From Halorubrum sp. CSM-61 (GTDB lineage: Archaea; Halobacteriota; Halobacteria; Halobacteriales; Haloferacaceae): a stretch of DNA of 64,000 nt. A program made the position numbers and the translations under genes. The notes beneath the pieces are model-generated. The model was not told the origin of the DNA, searched no databases, and saw only the letters and a list, made by a program, of their open reading frames with translations. Shown here one piece after another: positions 7,629 through 16,370 of this stretch. Where the stretch lies: NCBI RefSeq assembly GCF_003781945.1, contig NZ_RJJW01000011.1:61975-125974 (forward strand). The letters are read 5' to 3'. Within the stretch, counting starts at the first letter, position 1. Every line of letters starts with the position of its first letter.

Positions 7629-9695
7629 ATGTCACTCAGGGAGCGGAGTCGTCTCGGCTTCGACTGGCGGACGCTCATCGTCGCTCTCGGCGGGACGTTC
7701 GTCGCGTCCGCGGTCGTCTATCCGTTCCTCCCCACCGTGGGCGACGTCTCGCCCGGCCTATGGCTCGTGCTCGGTGTCCTCGTCGGCGGCCCCGGTCTGG
7801 GCCTGTTGTACGGGGGGTATCGGTTACCGCGGACCGACGTCCGTCCCGAGCTCTATCCGACCGTCGGCAAGTGGTGCGTCCGCGGTGTCGCGCTCGGGTT
7901 GTCCATCGCGGTCCTGATACTGCTCGTCAGTGACGACGGGAATTTCGTCGGGAACTCGCTCCTGCTCACGGCGCTCGGCAGCTTCGCGGGCTTCGGCGCC
8001 GGGACGTACGACGCCCGTGCCGAGACGCGGCGGCACGAGCTCCAGGAGACGATCGACCGGCTGGAGGCCTCGAACGAGCGGATCGAGCGGCAGCGACAGT
8101 ACACCGACGACGTCCTCGACGCGCTCGATGACGTGTTCTACGTCGTCGACGAAAACGGGGTTCTCAAGCGGTGGAACGACAGCCTCCCGAACGTCACCGG
8201 CTACTCGGACGAGGAGATCGCGGCGATGGCCGCGACCGACTTCTTCCGGGAGGAGGACCGGGAGTCGGTCGCGGCCGCGATCCGCGACGGGTTCGAGACC
8301 GGTTCGGTGGAGATCGAACTCGACCTCCGGACCAAGGGCGGCGAGACGGCCCCCTTCGAGTTCGTCGGGTCCCGGCTCGAGGACGCGACCGGGGACGCCG
8401 TCTTGGCGGGCATCGCGCGCGACGTGACGGACCGGATCGAGCGCGAACGGCAGCTCGAGCGACGCGCTCGACAGCAGCGGGCGGTGGCGGAGCTGGGACA
8501 GTCCGCGCTCGAGGCCGACGACCTCGACGACCTCATGCTCGAGGCGTCCCGTCTGGTGGCGGACGTCCTCGACAGCGAGTACTGCAAGGTGCTCGACCTC
8601 GACGCGAACGGCGACGAACTGCTGCTCAGACAGGGCGTCGGCTGGGACGACGGTCTCGTCGGGGAGGCCGCGGTGTCCGCCGTCGAGAACGACTCGCAGG
8701 CGGCGTACACGCTGGAGAACGACCATCCCATCGTCGTCGAGGACCTCGAAACGGAGACCCGGTTCGGCGGTCCCGACCTGTTGCGGACTCACGACGTCCG
8801 GAGCGGCGTCAGCACCGTCATCGGTCCGTTCGACGAGCCGTGGGGGATACTGGGCACCCACGACACGGAGGCCCGAACGTTCACCGACGAGGACGTTACC
8901 TTCGTCCAGAGCGTCGCCAACGTGCTCGCGGAGGCCATCGAGCGCCACCGGTACCAGGCGGAGCTCGAACAGTTGGTGGCCGACCTCGAGGAGTCGAACG
9001 AGCGGCTCGAGCAGTTCGCCTACGCCGCCTCGCACGACCTCCAGGAGCCGCTTCGGATGGTGTCGAGCTACCTGCGACTGATCGAGAGCCGGGCCGACGA
9101 CGAGCTGACCGAGGAGACCCGGGAGTTCCTCGAGTTCGCCGTGGACGGGGCCGACCGGATGCGCGACATGATCGAGGGACTTCTGGCATACTCGCGCGTG
9201 GAAACCCGGGGACGGGCGCTCGAACCGGTCGACCTCGACGACGTGGTCGCGGACGTGCGAACCGATCTCGACGTCCGGATAGCCCGGAGCGACGCGGATA
9301 TACGGGTCGGGGAGCTGCCCCGCGTGGTCGGAGACGAACACCAGTTGCGGCAGGTGTTTCAGAACCTCCTGACCAACGCGATCGCGTACAGCGGGGACGA
9401 GCCCCCGCGGGTGGAGATATCCGCCGAGCGACGCGGTTCGGCGTGGGAGATCTCGGTTCGAGACGAGGGGATCGGGATCGAGCCGGACCAGCAGGAGCGC
9501 GCCTTCGAGGTGTTCCAGCGGCTGCAGTCCCGCGACGAGGCCGACGGCTCGGGGATCGGTCTCGCGCTGTGCGAGCGCATCGTCCAGCGTCACGGCGGCG
9601 ATATCTGGGTCGAGTCGGAACCGGGTGAGGGGTCGACGTTCTCGTTCACGCTTCCGGCGGCGGAGACGTACTCGGAGCCCGAGCCCCGCGACTGA
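7629..9695 (+). CDS. Membrane histidine kinase with PAS and GAF domains
   Basis: A 688-residue sensor kinase. Residues about 14-125 contain four hydrophobic segments; a coiled stretch follows (about 130-158). A PAS domain occupies about 160-275 (DDVFYVVDENGVLKRWN), a GAF domain about 285-440, then a second coiled linker. The phosphoacceptor His is H469 in FAYAASHDLQEPLRMVSSY. The ATPase part has the N box (QVFQNLLTNAIAYS), G1 (VRDEGIGIEPDQQ), F box (FEVFQRL) and G2 (GSGIGLALCERIV). The layout is common in haloarchaea. No response regulator is adjacent. The ATG at 7629 matches a TATA-like box about 28 bases upstream. Confidence 0.92.
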   Translation: MSLRERSRLGFDWRTLIVALGGTFVASAVVYPFLPTVGDVSPGLWLVLGVLVGGPGLGLLYGGYRLPRTDVRPELYPTVGKWCVRGVALGLSIAVLILLVSDDGNFVGNSLLLTALGSFAGFGAGTYDARAETRRHELQETIDRLEASNERIERQRQYTDDVLDALDDVFYVVDENGVLKRWNDSLPNVTGYSDEEIAAMAATDFFREEDRESVAAAIRDGFETGSVEIELDLRTKGGETAPFEFVGSRLEDATGDAVLAGIARDVTDRIERERQLERRARQQRAVAELGQSALEADDLDDLMLEASRLVADVLDSEYCKVLDLDANGDELLLRQGVGWDDGLVGEAAVSAVENDSQAAYTLENDHPIVVEDLETETRFGGPDLLRTHDVRSGVSTVIGPFDEPWGILGTHDTEARTFTDEDVTFVQSVANVLAEAIERHRYQAELEQLVADLEESNERLEQFAYAASHDLQEPLRMVSSYLRLIESRADDELTEETREFLEFAVDGADRMRDMIEGLLAYSRVETRGRALEPVDLDDVVADVRTDLDVRIARSDADIRVGELPRVVGDEHQLRQVFQNLLTNAIAYSGDEPPRVEISAERRGSAWEISVRDEGIGIEPDQQERAFEVFQRLQSRDEADGSGIGLALCERIVQRHGGDIWVESEPGEGSTFSFTLPAAETYSEPEPRD

Positions 9696-9723
9696 AAGGA
9701 CCGCGACGGTTCGGACGGCGCGC

Positions 9724-10734
9724 TCAGATCCGCTTTACGCGCATCGCGGCGGCGGCGACGACGACGCCGAGCGCGACCCAGCCGAGCAGGACGCCGACGA
9801 GCACGCCGACCGAGAGCCCGCCGTCGAGCGCGGCCGCGAGCCCGGCGCCGCCGGCGTCGGTCGGGGCGAGCGCGAGCAGCCGGTAGGTCGAGACGGGGTT
9901 GGCCGCGACCGCGGCGGCGACGAACCCGCCCGCGCCGTCGATCGCGGCGAGCACGCCCATCGCGAGCAGGTCGTGGACTAAGGCGACCCACGCCCACACG
10001 AGGAGCGCGCCCGCCAGCGCCGTCGTCGAGGTCGGCGCGAGCGCGGAGAGCGCCACCCCGATCCCGAGCAGCGCGACGGCGAGGGCGACGGTCGCGAACA
10101 GGAACCACGCGAACGTCGGCCAGCCGGCGAGCCCGTACTCGCGGAGCAGCAGCAGGCCGGGGACGCCGAAGCCCAGCGCGACCGCGGAGCCGAGGACGGC
10201 CGCGCGCCCGGCGAACACCCCGATCGCGGTCTCGGCGCGCGAGACGGGGAGCGTCAGGACGACGCCGAGCCGCCCGCGCTCGGCCGCGCCGACGACCGCG
10301 CCGTGGCCGAACGCCAGCGCCGCCAGCGGGACGAGGAACGTCGCCAGCTCGACGTAGCTCGCGACCACCGGCTCGTAGCCGGCCGGCGCGACGCCGGAGC
10401 CGCTGAACGTCGCCAAAAGGAGTCCGAACGCCGCGAAGACGACCGTCAGGCCGACCGTCCAGCCGCGGCGGGTCGTCAGCCGCGTCTCCCGCCGCGCGAT
10501 CCGCGCGACGGTCCCGGGCCGTGGGAGCGGGATCGAGACGGTGTCGGAGTCGGTCGCGCGGCCGGTTTCGGACTCGTCGGCCGCGCCGACCGAAGCGGAC
10601 TCGTCTGGGGTCGACTCGCCCGTTCCGCTCGCCGCGACCGCCCCGTCGAGGGCGACCCCGCCGTCGGTGGTGGGTTCGGTCGTCGTCTCCTCGGCGGCGC
10701 GCTCGCTACGCTCGCCGACTCCGCCGTCAGGCAT
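9724..10734 (-). CDS. nosY: NosY-type ABC-2 permease
   Basis: A 336-residue membrane protein overlapping the nosF stop, so it is co-translated. The first 70 residues are a long acidic, Thr/Ser-rich cytoplasmic extension not seen in typical NosY; the membrane part has about six helices (for example WTVGLTVVFAAFGLLLATF and FLVPLAALAFGHGAVVG with the GHGAVVGAAERG turn typical of ABC-2/NosY permeases). With NosF it forms an ABC transporter needed for copper-site maturation of nitrous-oxide reductase. The ATG at 10734 is chosen over an in-frame GTG at 10743. Confidence 0.85.
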   Translation of the reverse strand: MPDGGVGERSERAAEETTTEPTTDGGVALDGAVAASGTGESTPDESASVGAADESETGRATDSDTVSIPLPRPGTVARIARRETRLTTRRGWTVGLTVVFAAFGLLLATFSGSGVAPAGYEPVVASYVELATFLVPLAALAFGHGAVVGAAERGRLGVVLTLPVSRAETAIGVFAGRAAVLGSAVALGFGVPGLLLLREYGLAGWPTFAWFLFATVALAVALLGIGVALSALAPTSTTALAGALLVWAWVALVHDLLAMGVLAAIDGAGGFVAAAVAANPVSTYRLLALAPTDAGGAGLAAALDGGLSVGVLVGVLLGWVALGVVVAAAAMRVKRI

Positions 10735-11464
10735 CCCGACCACCTCCGGTGAGCGAGACGAACGCCCCTTCGAGCCCGTCCTCGTGGTCCGCGCCCAGCT
10801 CGTCGGGCGTCCCCTCGGCGACCAGTCGGCCGTCGTCGAGGACGCCGACGCGGTCGCAGACGCGCTCGGCCTCCCGGAGCGCGTGGGTCGCCATCAGGAC
10901 CGTCACGCCCGTCTCCTCGCGGACGCGGGTCAACACGTCCCGGAGCGCGGCGACCCCGTTCGGGTCGAGCCCGGCGGTCGGCTCGTCGAGCAGGAGGACG
11001 GCGGGGTCGGCTAGCAGCGCCGCCGCGAGTCCCAGCCGGCGGCGCATCCCCTTCGAGTACCCGTCGATGGGGCGGTCGATCGCGTCGGCGAGCCCGACGG
11101 TCGCCGCGGCGCCCGCGATCCGCTCGGACGCGTCCTCGGGGCTCGCGCCGATCCCGCGCACGTCGGCGTGGAACTCCAGCGTCTCGCGGCCCGTCTCGCC
11201 CGGCGGGAAGCCGGGGTCCTCCGGGAGGACGCCGATCGCCTCGCGGATGCGCCACCCCAGCTCCCGCACGTCGCGGTCGCCGACCGTGATCCCCCCCTCG
11301 TCGGGGCGGTCGTGGCCCGCGATCAGTCCGAACAGCGTGGACTTGCCGGCGCCGTTGGTTCCCACGAGGCCGTACGCGTCGCCGGACTCGACCGTGAAGT
11401 CGACCCCGTCGAGCGCCGCCACGTCGCCGTACCGTCTGTGAACGTCGGTGATGTCGATGCGCAT
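10727..11464 (-). CDS. nosF: NosF-type ABC transporter ATPase
   Basis: A 245-residue ABC ATPase. It has the Walker A motif GTNGAGKST, the Q loop near GVLPEDPGF, a slightly degenerate signature DGYSKGMRRRL, and Walker B VLLLDEPTAGLDP followed by the H loop MATHALREAE. The gene lies directly between nosD (3 bases from it) and nosY (overlap), so it is NosF, which in the denitrification pathway drives the NosDFY complex that helps assemble the CuZ site of NosZ outside the membrane. Confidence 0.93.
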   Translation of the reverse strand: MRIDITDVHRRYGDVAALDGVDFTVESGDAYGLVGTNGAGKSTLFGLIAGHDRPDEGGITVGDRDVRELGWRIREAIGVLPEDPGFPPGETGRETLEFHADVRGIGASPEDASERIAGAAATVGLADAIDRPIDGYSKGMRRRLGLAAALLADPAVLLLDEPTAGLDPNGVAALRDVLTRVREETGVTVLMATHALREAERVCDRVGVLDDGRLVAEGTPDELGADHEDGLEGAFVSLTGGGRDA

Positions 11465-11466
11465 GG

Positions 11467-12966
11467 TCACTGGTGGTGGTGGTCGTCTCCGGGCTCGTCG
11501 TCGTACTCGGCCGCCGCGTCGACGGCCGCCGCGTACGGGCGATACGGCTCCACGTCGTGGGCGGGGCTCGCGAGCGGACGGTGGTCGACGATCCCGGCGC
11601 TCTCGACGGCCGGGAACCGGCTCTCGACCAGCCGGATCGCGTCGAACGCGGGGCTGTCGGCGAACACGGCCGCGGCCGGGTGCTCCTGGACCAGCCGCTC
11701 GGCCGCACCGGCGGGGCGGTGCCGGGCGTCGCTCACGCCGTCGTCGTCGGTGTCGGCGACGCGGGCGTCGGACCAGTAGTTCCCGCGGTCGGTGCCGTTC
11801 CACGCCACGAGCTCGCGGGTCGTCGTCAGCACCTGCTCGTCGTTGTTCACGAAGTCGTTGCCGACGACCGCGGTCCCCTCCGTGCCCGCGGAGTGATGGA
11901 TCCCCACGCCGTTCGCGTACAGGAGGTTCCCGCGAACCTCGTTGTCCTGCGCGTTGTAGAGGTAGACGCCGTTGTCGTTGGCGACGAGGTCGTTGTCGCG
12001 GACCTCGGTGTGGTCGATCTCCTTGAGCAGGATGCCGTGGCCGCTCTCGCCGCGATTCGCGACCGCGGTGTTGTTGACCAACTCGATCGACTCGCTGACC
12101 ATCAGCGCGTACCCCACGTCGTTCTCGAAGGCGACGTTGTCGGCGAGGCGGTTGTCGTCGGAGTACATGTAGTGGACGCCGTACCGCAGGTCCCACATCG
12201 TGTTCCCCGTCGCCTCGACGTTCGAGGCCCACGAGTAGTAGATCCCGTCGCGCACGTCGGTGATCTCGGTGTCGCGGACCTCGGTGCCGTTCGTCTCCCA
12301 GAGGTTGATCCCGTTGCCGCGGTTCGCGAACCGCGGGGCCCGCGTCCCCTCGATCCGCGAGTCCTCGATCGTCACTCGGTCGGCGCCGTTGACCCAGACG
12401 CCGAACGCGGCGTCGGTGAGGTACAGCTCCGAGAGGGTCGTCCCCGAGGCGGTCTCGGTGACGTACACCGCGGCGTCGCGCGACTCGAGGTCCTCGCCGG
12501 TGTCGTCGATCCAGACGCCCTCTACCGTCGCGTTCGGCGCGCGCACGCTGATAGTCGTGTCCTCGCCGCCCCCGTCGATCAGGGCGCGGTGGGTCGACGC
12601 CGCGCGGATCGTCACCCCCGGCTCGTCGACGACGATCGGGCCCTCGGGCTCGAAGGCGCCCGAAATCTCGACCGTGTCGCCCGGACCCGCGGTGTCGACC
12701 GCGGCGGACAGGTCGTCGTACGTTCCGACCTCTTCGCCGTCACGCAGGACCGTCGCGGTCCCCGCGTCGGTCGGCCGGTCCGGGTCGTACGTCGGCGGGT
12801 CGACGACCGGCTCGCTGTCGTTCTCGGCGTCGGCCGCGTCGCTCCCGGCGACCCCCGCGCCGGCAGCCGCGACGACGCCGCCGAGGACGACCGCGACCAC
12901 GACGGCGGCGGCGACGACGGCCGCGCGCGCCGAGACGAGCCCGCCGATCGACGGGAGCCGGGACAT
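11467..12966 (-). CDS. nosD: NosD copper-site maturation protein
   Basis: A 499-residue exported protein. A hydrophobic N-terminal segment (residues about 10-40) acts as signal or anchor. The body is a right-handed beta-helix of the carbohydrate-binding/sugar-hydrolase (CASH) and parallel-beta-helix type, shown by repeating NGINLWETNGTEVRDTEI-like and DNGVYLYNAQDNEVRGN-like turns. The C-terminus ends in a His-rich stretch (DDHHHQ). NosD works with NosF and NosY to mature the copper centre of nitrous-oxide reductase. Its start overlaps the stop of the preceding membrane-protein gene by one base (TGATG). Confidence 0.93.
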   Translation of the reverse strand: MSRLPSIGGLVSARAAVVAAAVVVAVVLGGVVAAAGAGVAGSDAADAENDSEPVVDPPTYDPDRPTDAGTATVLRDGEEVGTYDDLSAAVDTAGPGDTVEISGAFEPEGPIVVDEPGVTIRAASTHRALIDGGGEDTTISVRAPNATVEGVWIDDTGEDLESRDAAVYVTETASGTTLSELYLTDAAFGVWVNGADRVTIEDSRIEGTRAPRFANRGNGINLWETNGTEVRDTEITDVRDGIYYSWASNVEATGNTMWDLRYGVHYMYSDDNRLADNVAFENDVGYALMVSESIELVNNTAVANRGESGHGILLKEIDHTEVRDNDLVANDNGVYLYNAQDNEVRGNLLYANGVGIHHSAGTEGTAVVGNDFVNNDEQVLTTTRELVAWNGTDRGNYWSDARVADTDDDGVSDARHRPAGAAERLVQEHPAAAVFADSPAFDAIRLVESRFPAVESAGIVDHRPLASPAHDVEPYRPYAAAVDAAAEYDDEPGDDHHHQ

Positions 12967-13730
12967 CAGTTCACCTCCGTGTGCGTCCCGTCGGTGGGTC
13001 GTCCCGATCCGTCAGCGGTTCGAGCCGGTTCGTCCGTCGGTGATTCGTCGGCGCCTCCGGCAAGCCGGTCGCGGACCGCTCCGGGAACCTCCCCGATCGT
13101 GACCCGCGAGCCGCGGAGCAGGAACGCGACGACGAGGAGGAGGAAGCCGATCCCCGCGAGGTAGCCGCCGGGACCGAACCACGCCACCCCGCTGATGTTG
13201 GCGATCTCGTAGGCGCCCAGAAGCGGCGGCGTGAACTCCTCGACGCCGACGACAGGGGCGTCCTCGCCGAGCGCGTGGCCCGCCTGATACAGGCGGTACT
13301 GCACGATCGCGAAGGTCCCCACGAACGCCACCGTCGCCCCGATCAGCTGTCCGAGCAGCCCCAGGCGGAGCTTCCGGTCGGTCGGCGCGAGCGCGACGAA
13401 CACGCCCGCGGCCGCCACCGCGAGGAACACGACCGGCCCGAGGACCCACTCGGGCGCGGCGATCGCGTCGGCGTGGACCGCGTAGTTCGGGTCGACGAAC
13501 ACCGGGTCCGGGTAGTAGAACCCGACGTAGTGGTTCAGCGCCTGCACCTCGGCGTAGTCGCCGCCGAGCCGCGGGTACGCGTACAGCTCGACGAGCAGTC
13601 CGTCGGGGTACTGGGGCGCTTCGAACGCGATCTTCCAGACGGGCACCAGCAGGGCGACGACGAACGTCGCCGCCGCCGTTATCGGAAGCGCCCGCCTGAG
13701 CTCCGTCAGTCGGTCGAGTGAGGCCGTCAT
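12966..13730 (-). CDS. NosB-like membrane protein of the nos operon
   Basis: A 254-residue protein with four to five hydrophobic segments. The first helix is followed by VPVWKIAFEAPQYPDGLLV and then ALNHYVGFYYPDP, an external loop pattern I associate with membrane proteins in nos clusters of clade II (NosB-like). A second pair of helices carries ANISGVAWFGPGGYL. The gene lies between nosZ and nosD, the position of nosB in clade II clusters. Its biochemical role is not known; it could anchor or transfer electrons or copper to NosZ. The C-terminal 50 residues are polar and acidic. Confidence 0.6.
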   Translation of the reverse strand: MTASLDRLTELRRALPITAAATFVVALLVPVWKIAFEAPQYPDGLLVELYAYPRLGGDYAEVQALNHYVGFYYPDPVFVDPNYAVHADAIAAPEWVLGPVVFLAVAAAGVFVALAPTDRKLRLGLLGQLIGATVAFVGTFAIVQYRLYQAGHALGEDAPVVGVEEFTPPLLGAYEIANISGVAWFGPGGYLAGIGFLLLVVAFLLRGSRVTIGEVPGAVRDRLAGGADESPTDEPARTADGSGRPTDGTHTEVN

Positions 13731-13805
13731 GGCGTGGATGGGGGTGAAGTGGGGATGGGTGGGTTGGCGTGTGGGTCGAGTTGCGGTTGCGCGGCGATCC
13801 GGTTC

Positions 13806-15905
13806 TTACTCGTCCGGCTCGACGAGGATCCGCGAGCGCATCTCCAGGTGGAGCGCGCTACAGAAGTACGCGCAGTACGCCCAGAACACGCCGGGCTCGT
13901 CCGCGGTGAACGTCACCTCGCGGGTGTCCTGCGGCGCCAGCGCGAGGTTGATGTCGTACTCCGGGATCGCGATCGAGTGGATCACGTCGCTCGTGGTCTC
14001 GACGTTGGAGATCCGGAGCGTCACCTCGTCGCCCTCCTGTAGCGTCACTTCGGGGAAGGCGTACTCGTTGCGGCGCGCCCACATCTCGATCTCGACGGTG
14101 CCGTCGTCGACCCGCTCGAAGGACTCCTCGCCCTCGGCGACGTAATCGATGTCGTAGTCGTCGGTGTCCCACGTCTTCGCCGGCTCGATCTTGTCCTTGT
14201 GGACGATGCTGGCGTCGTGCGGCTCGGGATACGACGGCTTGTCCTTGATCAGCTCTAACCCGGCGTCGTCGTCGCCGATGTGGAACAGCTGGTCGTTCTC
14301 TGGGTGGATCGGCCCGACCGGGAGGAACCGGTCCTTCGAGAGCTTGTTCAGCGAGACGAGGTAGTCGCCCTGCGGCGACGCCGTGTACGACTCCGCGGCG
14401 ATGAGGTGGCCGGGGTTGTAGTGCACGTCGTGGCGGTCGACGACCGGCTCCTCGGAGCCGGCCTCGGCCTCGACGGCGGCCTCGTAGTCCCACTTGACGA
14501 CCTCGCTGTCGATGAACGTGGTCGTGTACGCGTGGCCCCGCCCGTCGTAGGCGGTGTGGAGCGGCCCCATCCCGATCCGGGGCTGCCCGACGATGGCCTC
14601 CTGCGGGTCGTCGACCTCGGCTATCGCCTCGACGTCGATCACCGTACAGCTCGGGTCGAGCTTCCCGGAGGCGATGGCGTAGTCCCCGTTCGGGGTCACG
14701 CTGACCCCGTGCGGGCTCTTCGGCGTCGCCACGTACCGGACGATCGGGCGGTCGCCCTCGTTCAGCGAGCTGTCCATCGTCCCGTCGACGACCGGCACGC
14801 CGCTGATCTCCTCGTACTCGCCGTTCTCGACGGCGTCCCAGATGGCGGGGATGTCGAACGCCTTTACGTAGTCGCGGTCCGACTGCGCCATCTCGGACTC
14901 CGTGACGCCCTCCTCGCTGTTGTAGCCGGTCGCGAAGAACCAGCGGCCCTCCTTGCCGCCGTCCCCGTTGTCCATGTTGCCGTCGACCTCGACCTGCCAC
15001 TCGACGTCCATCGTCTCGGGGTCGATGGCGGTGAGGACGGAGCCGTACTCGTCGGGGCTGTCCACGTCTCGCCCGTCGTTCGGCATCGGCACGCGGAACT
15101 CGCCGACGCCGAAGACGAGCTGGGTGTCGGGCAGCTGCATACAGGCGCCGTGGACGCCCTGGCAGTTCGGGACGTTCGTGATCGCGTCGGTCTCGAAGTA
15201 CTCCAAGTCGACGCGGGCCATCCGGCCGTTCGCCTTGTCGTTGACGAACAGCCAGCGCCCGTCGTAGTCGTTGTCGGTCTGGGAGACGCGCGGGTGGTGG
15301 GTGTCGCCCCACGTGTGGCCGTCGCCCTCCTCTTCGAGCATCCGGCTCGTCTTCGCGTCGTGGCCGAAGCCGCGCGCGCTCTCCGCCTGGAAGACGGGGA
15401 TCCGCATCAGCTCCCGCATCGACGGGATCCCGACGACGCGGATCTCGCCGGTGTGACCGCCGGAGAGGAACCCGTAGTACTCGTCGTGCTCGCCGGGCGC
15501 GACCTTGTGCTCCCCGCTCGCGGCCGCGTTCCCGGAGTCGTCGCTCTCCTCGTCCGCGAGGATGCTCGTACAGCCGGCGAGGCCGCTCATGGCCCCGACG
15601 GCGGCGCCGGCCTTCATGAAGTCGCGCCGCCCCAGCTCCAGCCGCGGGAGATCGAGGGTCGGCCGCTTCGCCGCGGTCGCGTCGGTCCCCTCCGCGGTCG
15701 AGGCGATGTCGCGCTCGTGGTCGGTCAGCAGGTGTTCGATCGTCCGCCCGTCGACGATCTCCGGCTCGTCGTCCGCCGATCCCGAGCCCTCGCCGGCCGG
15801 GCTCGCCGTCTCCGCGCCGCCCGCGGTCTCGTCCGCCGACCGCTCGTCGGTGTGTTCGTCGGTTCGTGCCGTTCGCTCGTCGCTCGCGTTCGGATCTGTA
15901 GTCAT
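13806..15905 (-). CDS. nosZ: Nitrous-oxide reductase
   Basis: A 699-residue enzyme that reduces N2O to N2, the last step of denitrification. The twin-arginine motif is at residues 93-94 (LGRRDFMKAGAAVG), followed by a cysteine at 112 in SGLAGC, so export by Tat and perhaps lipid anchoring are predicted; about 90 acidic residues precede the signal, unusual for an exported protein. The seven-bladed propeller carries many His and Asp residues for CuZ (for example HTWGDTHHPRVSQ and MGPLHTAYDG). The C-terminal cupredoxin domain holds the CuA motif CAYFCSALHLEM (C678, C682, H686, M689). The start at 15905 overlaps the upstream regulator stop by ATGA. Confidence 0.96.
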   Translation of the reverse strand: MTTDPNASDERTARTDEHTDERSADETAGGAETASPAGEGSGSADDEPEIVDGRTIEHLLTDHERDIASTAEGTDATAAKRPTLDLPRLELGRRDFMKAGAAVGAMSGLAGCTSILADEESDDSGNAAASGEHKVAPGEHDEYYGFLSGGHTGEIRVVGIPSMRELMRIPVFQAESARGFGHDAKTSRMLEEEGDGHTWGDTHHPRVSQTDNDYDGRWLFVNDKANGRMARVDLEYFETDAITNVPNCQGVHGACMQLPDTQLVFGVGEFRVPMPNDGRDVDSPDEYGSVLTAIDPETMDVEWQVEVDGNMDNGDGGKEGRWFFATGYNSEEGVTESEMAQSDRDYVKAFDIPAIWDAVENGEYEEISGVPVVDGTMDSSLNEGDRPIVRYVATPKSPHGVSVTPNGDYAIASGKLDPSCTVIDVEAIAEVDDPQEAIVGQPRIGMGPLHTAYDGRGHAYTTTFIDSEVVKWDYEAAVEAEAGSEEPVVDRHDVHYNPGHLIAAESYTASPQGDYLVSLNKLSKDRFLPVGPIHPENDQLFHIGDDDAGLELIKDKPSYPEPHDASIVHKDKIEPAKTWDTDDYDIDYVAEGEESFERVDDGTVEIEMWARRNEYAFPEVTLQEGDEVTLRISNVETTSDVIHSIAIPEYDINLALAPQDTREVTFTADEPGVFWAYCAYFCSALHLEMRSRILVEPDE

Positions 15906-16279
15906 TGTTGGGTGGCTGCGTCGGCTTCGTCGCCGCCGTCGCGTTCCGTTCGGACCGTTCGAGCGAGCCGCTCGACCGCCGGCTCGCCGAGCACCGTCCG
16001 GAGCTCGTCGACGAACTCCGGGATCAGCCGCTCGCGGGCCGCCTCGACGTCGAACCGGTAGCGGTGCCGCGTTCCGCCGCGGTACCGCTCCGGCTCGCGC
16101 TCGACGAACCCCTTCTCGACGAGCCGGTCGACGGTCCGCTTGACCGTCGTGTACGCGACGTCGTCGCCGCGGCCCTCGACCGCGTCGAGCATGTCGCGGG
16201 CCGTGAGGGTGTCGTCGGCGCGCCGCAGGACGGCGAGGAGCTCGCGTTCCCGCGGTCCGAGCTGTGTCCACTGGGTCAT
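15902..16279 (-). CDS. BlaI/MecI/CopY-type transcription regulator
   Basis: A 125-residue winged-helix protein. LGPRERELLAVLRRADD, ARDMLDAVEGRG, VAYTTVKRTVDRLVEKGFV and a wing with RYRGGTRHRYRF match the BlaI/CopY (Penicillinase repressor) family, whose members repress resistance or copper genes. The stop overlaps the nosZ start by ATGA, so it is translationally coupled to nosZ and is a likely local repressor or copper/redox-responsive switch for the nos operon. No cysteines are visible, so metal sensing by Cys ligands is unlikely. Confidence 0.82.
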   Translation of the reverse strand: MTQWTQLGPRERELLAVLRRADDTLTARDMLDAVEGRGDDVAYTTVKRTVDRLVEKGFVEREPERYRGGTRHRYRFDVEAARERLIPEFVDELRTVLGEPAVERLARTVRTERDGGDEADAATQQ

Positions 16280-16353
16280 GGGTGACCGGAGCCGAACAGA
16301 CGAGTTCGACCCCGCTACTGATCACTACGGTCGAAGCCCCCGGATAGCTGGCG

Positions 16354-16364
16354 GCGAACTGTTC
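16354..16364. promoter_or_regulatory. Palindrome CGAACTGTTCG upstream of blaI-type/nosZ operon
   Basis: A perfect dyad with a one-base centre, 75-85 bases ahead of the regulator start at 16279 and just beside a TTTAAG stretch (16370-16375) that can serve as TATA box on the minus strand. The core is identical to that at 4660-4672. Candidate operator for the nos operon. Confidence 0.55.
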
Positions 16365-16370
16365 GGGGGT

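Noticed and set aside
14280..16061. A 593-codon plus-strand frame opposite nosZ
   Set aside because: Antisense shadow with composition typical of the complementary strand; nosZ is certain.
16293..16308. CGAAC-N6-GTTCG near the blaI-type start
   Set aside because: Spacer differs from the four compact dyads; it may be a chance match and was not counted with them.
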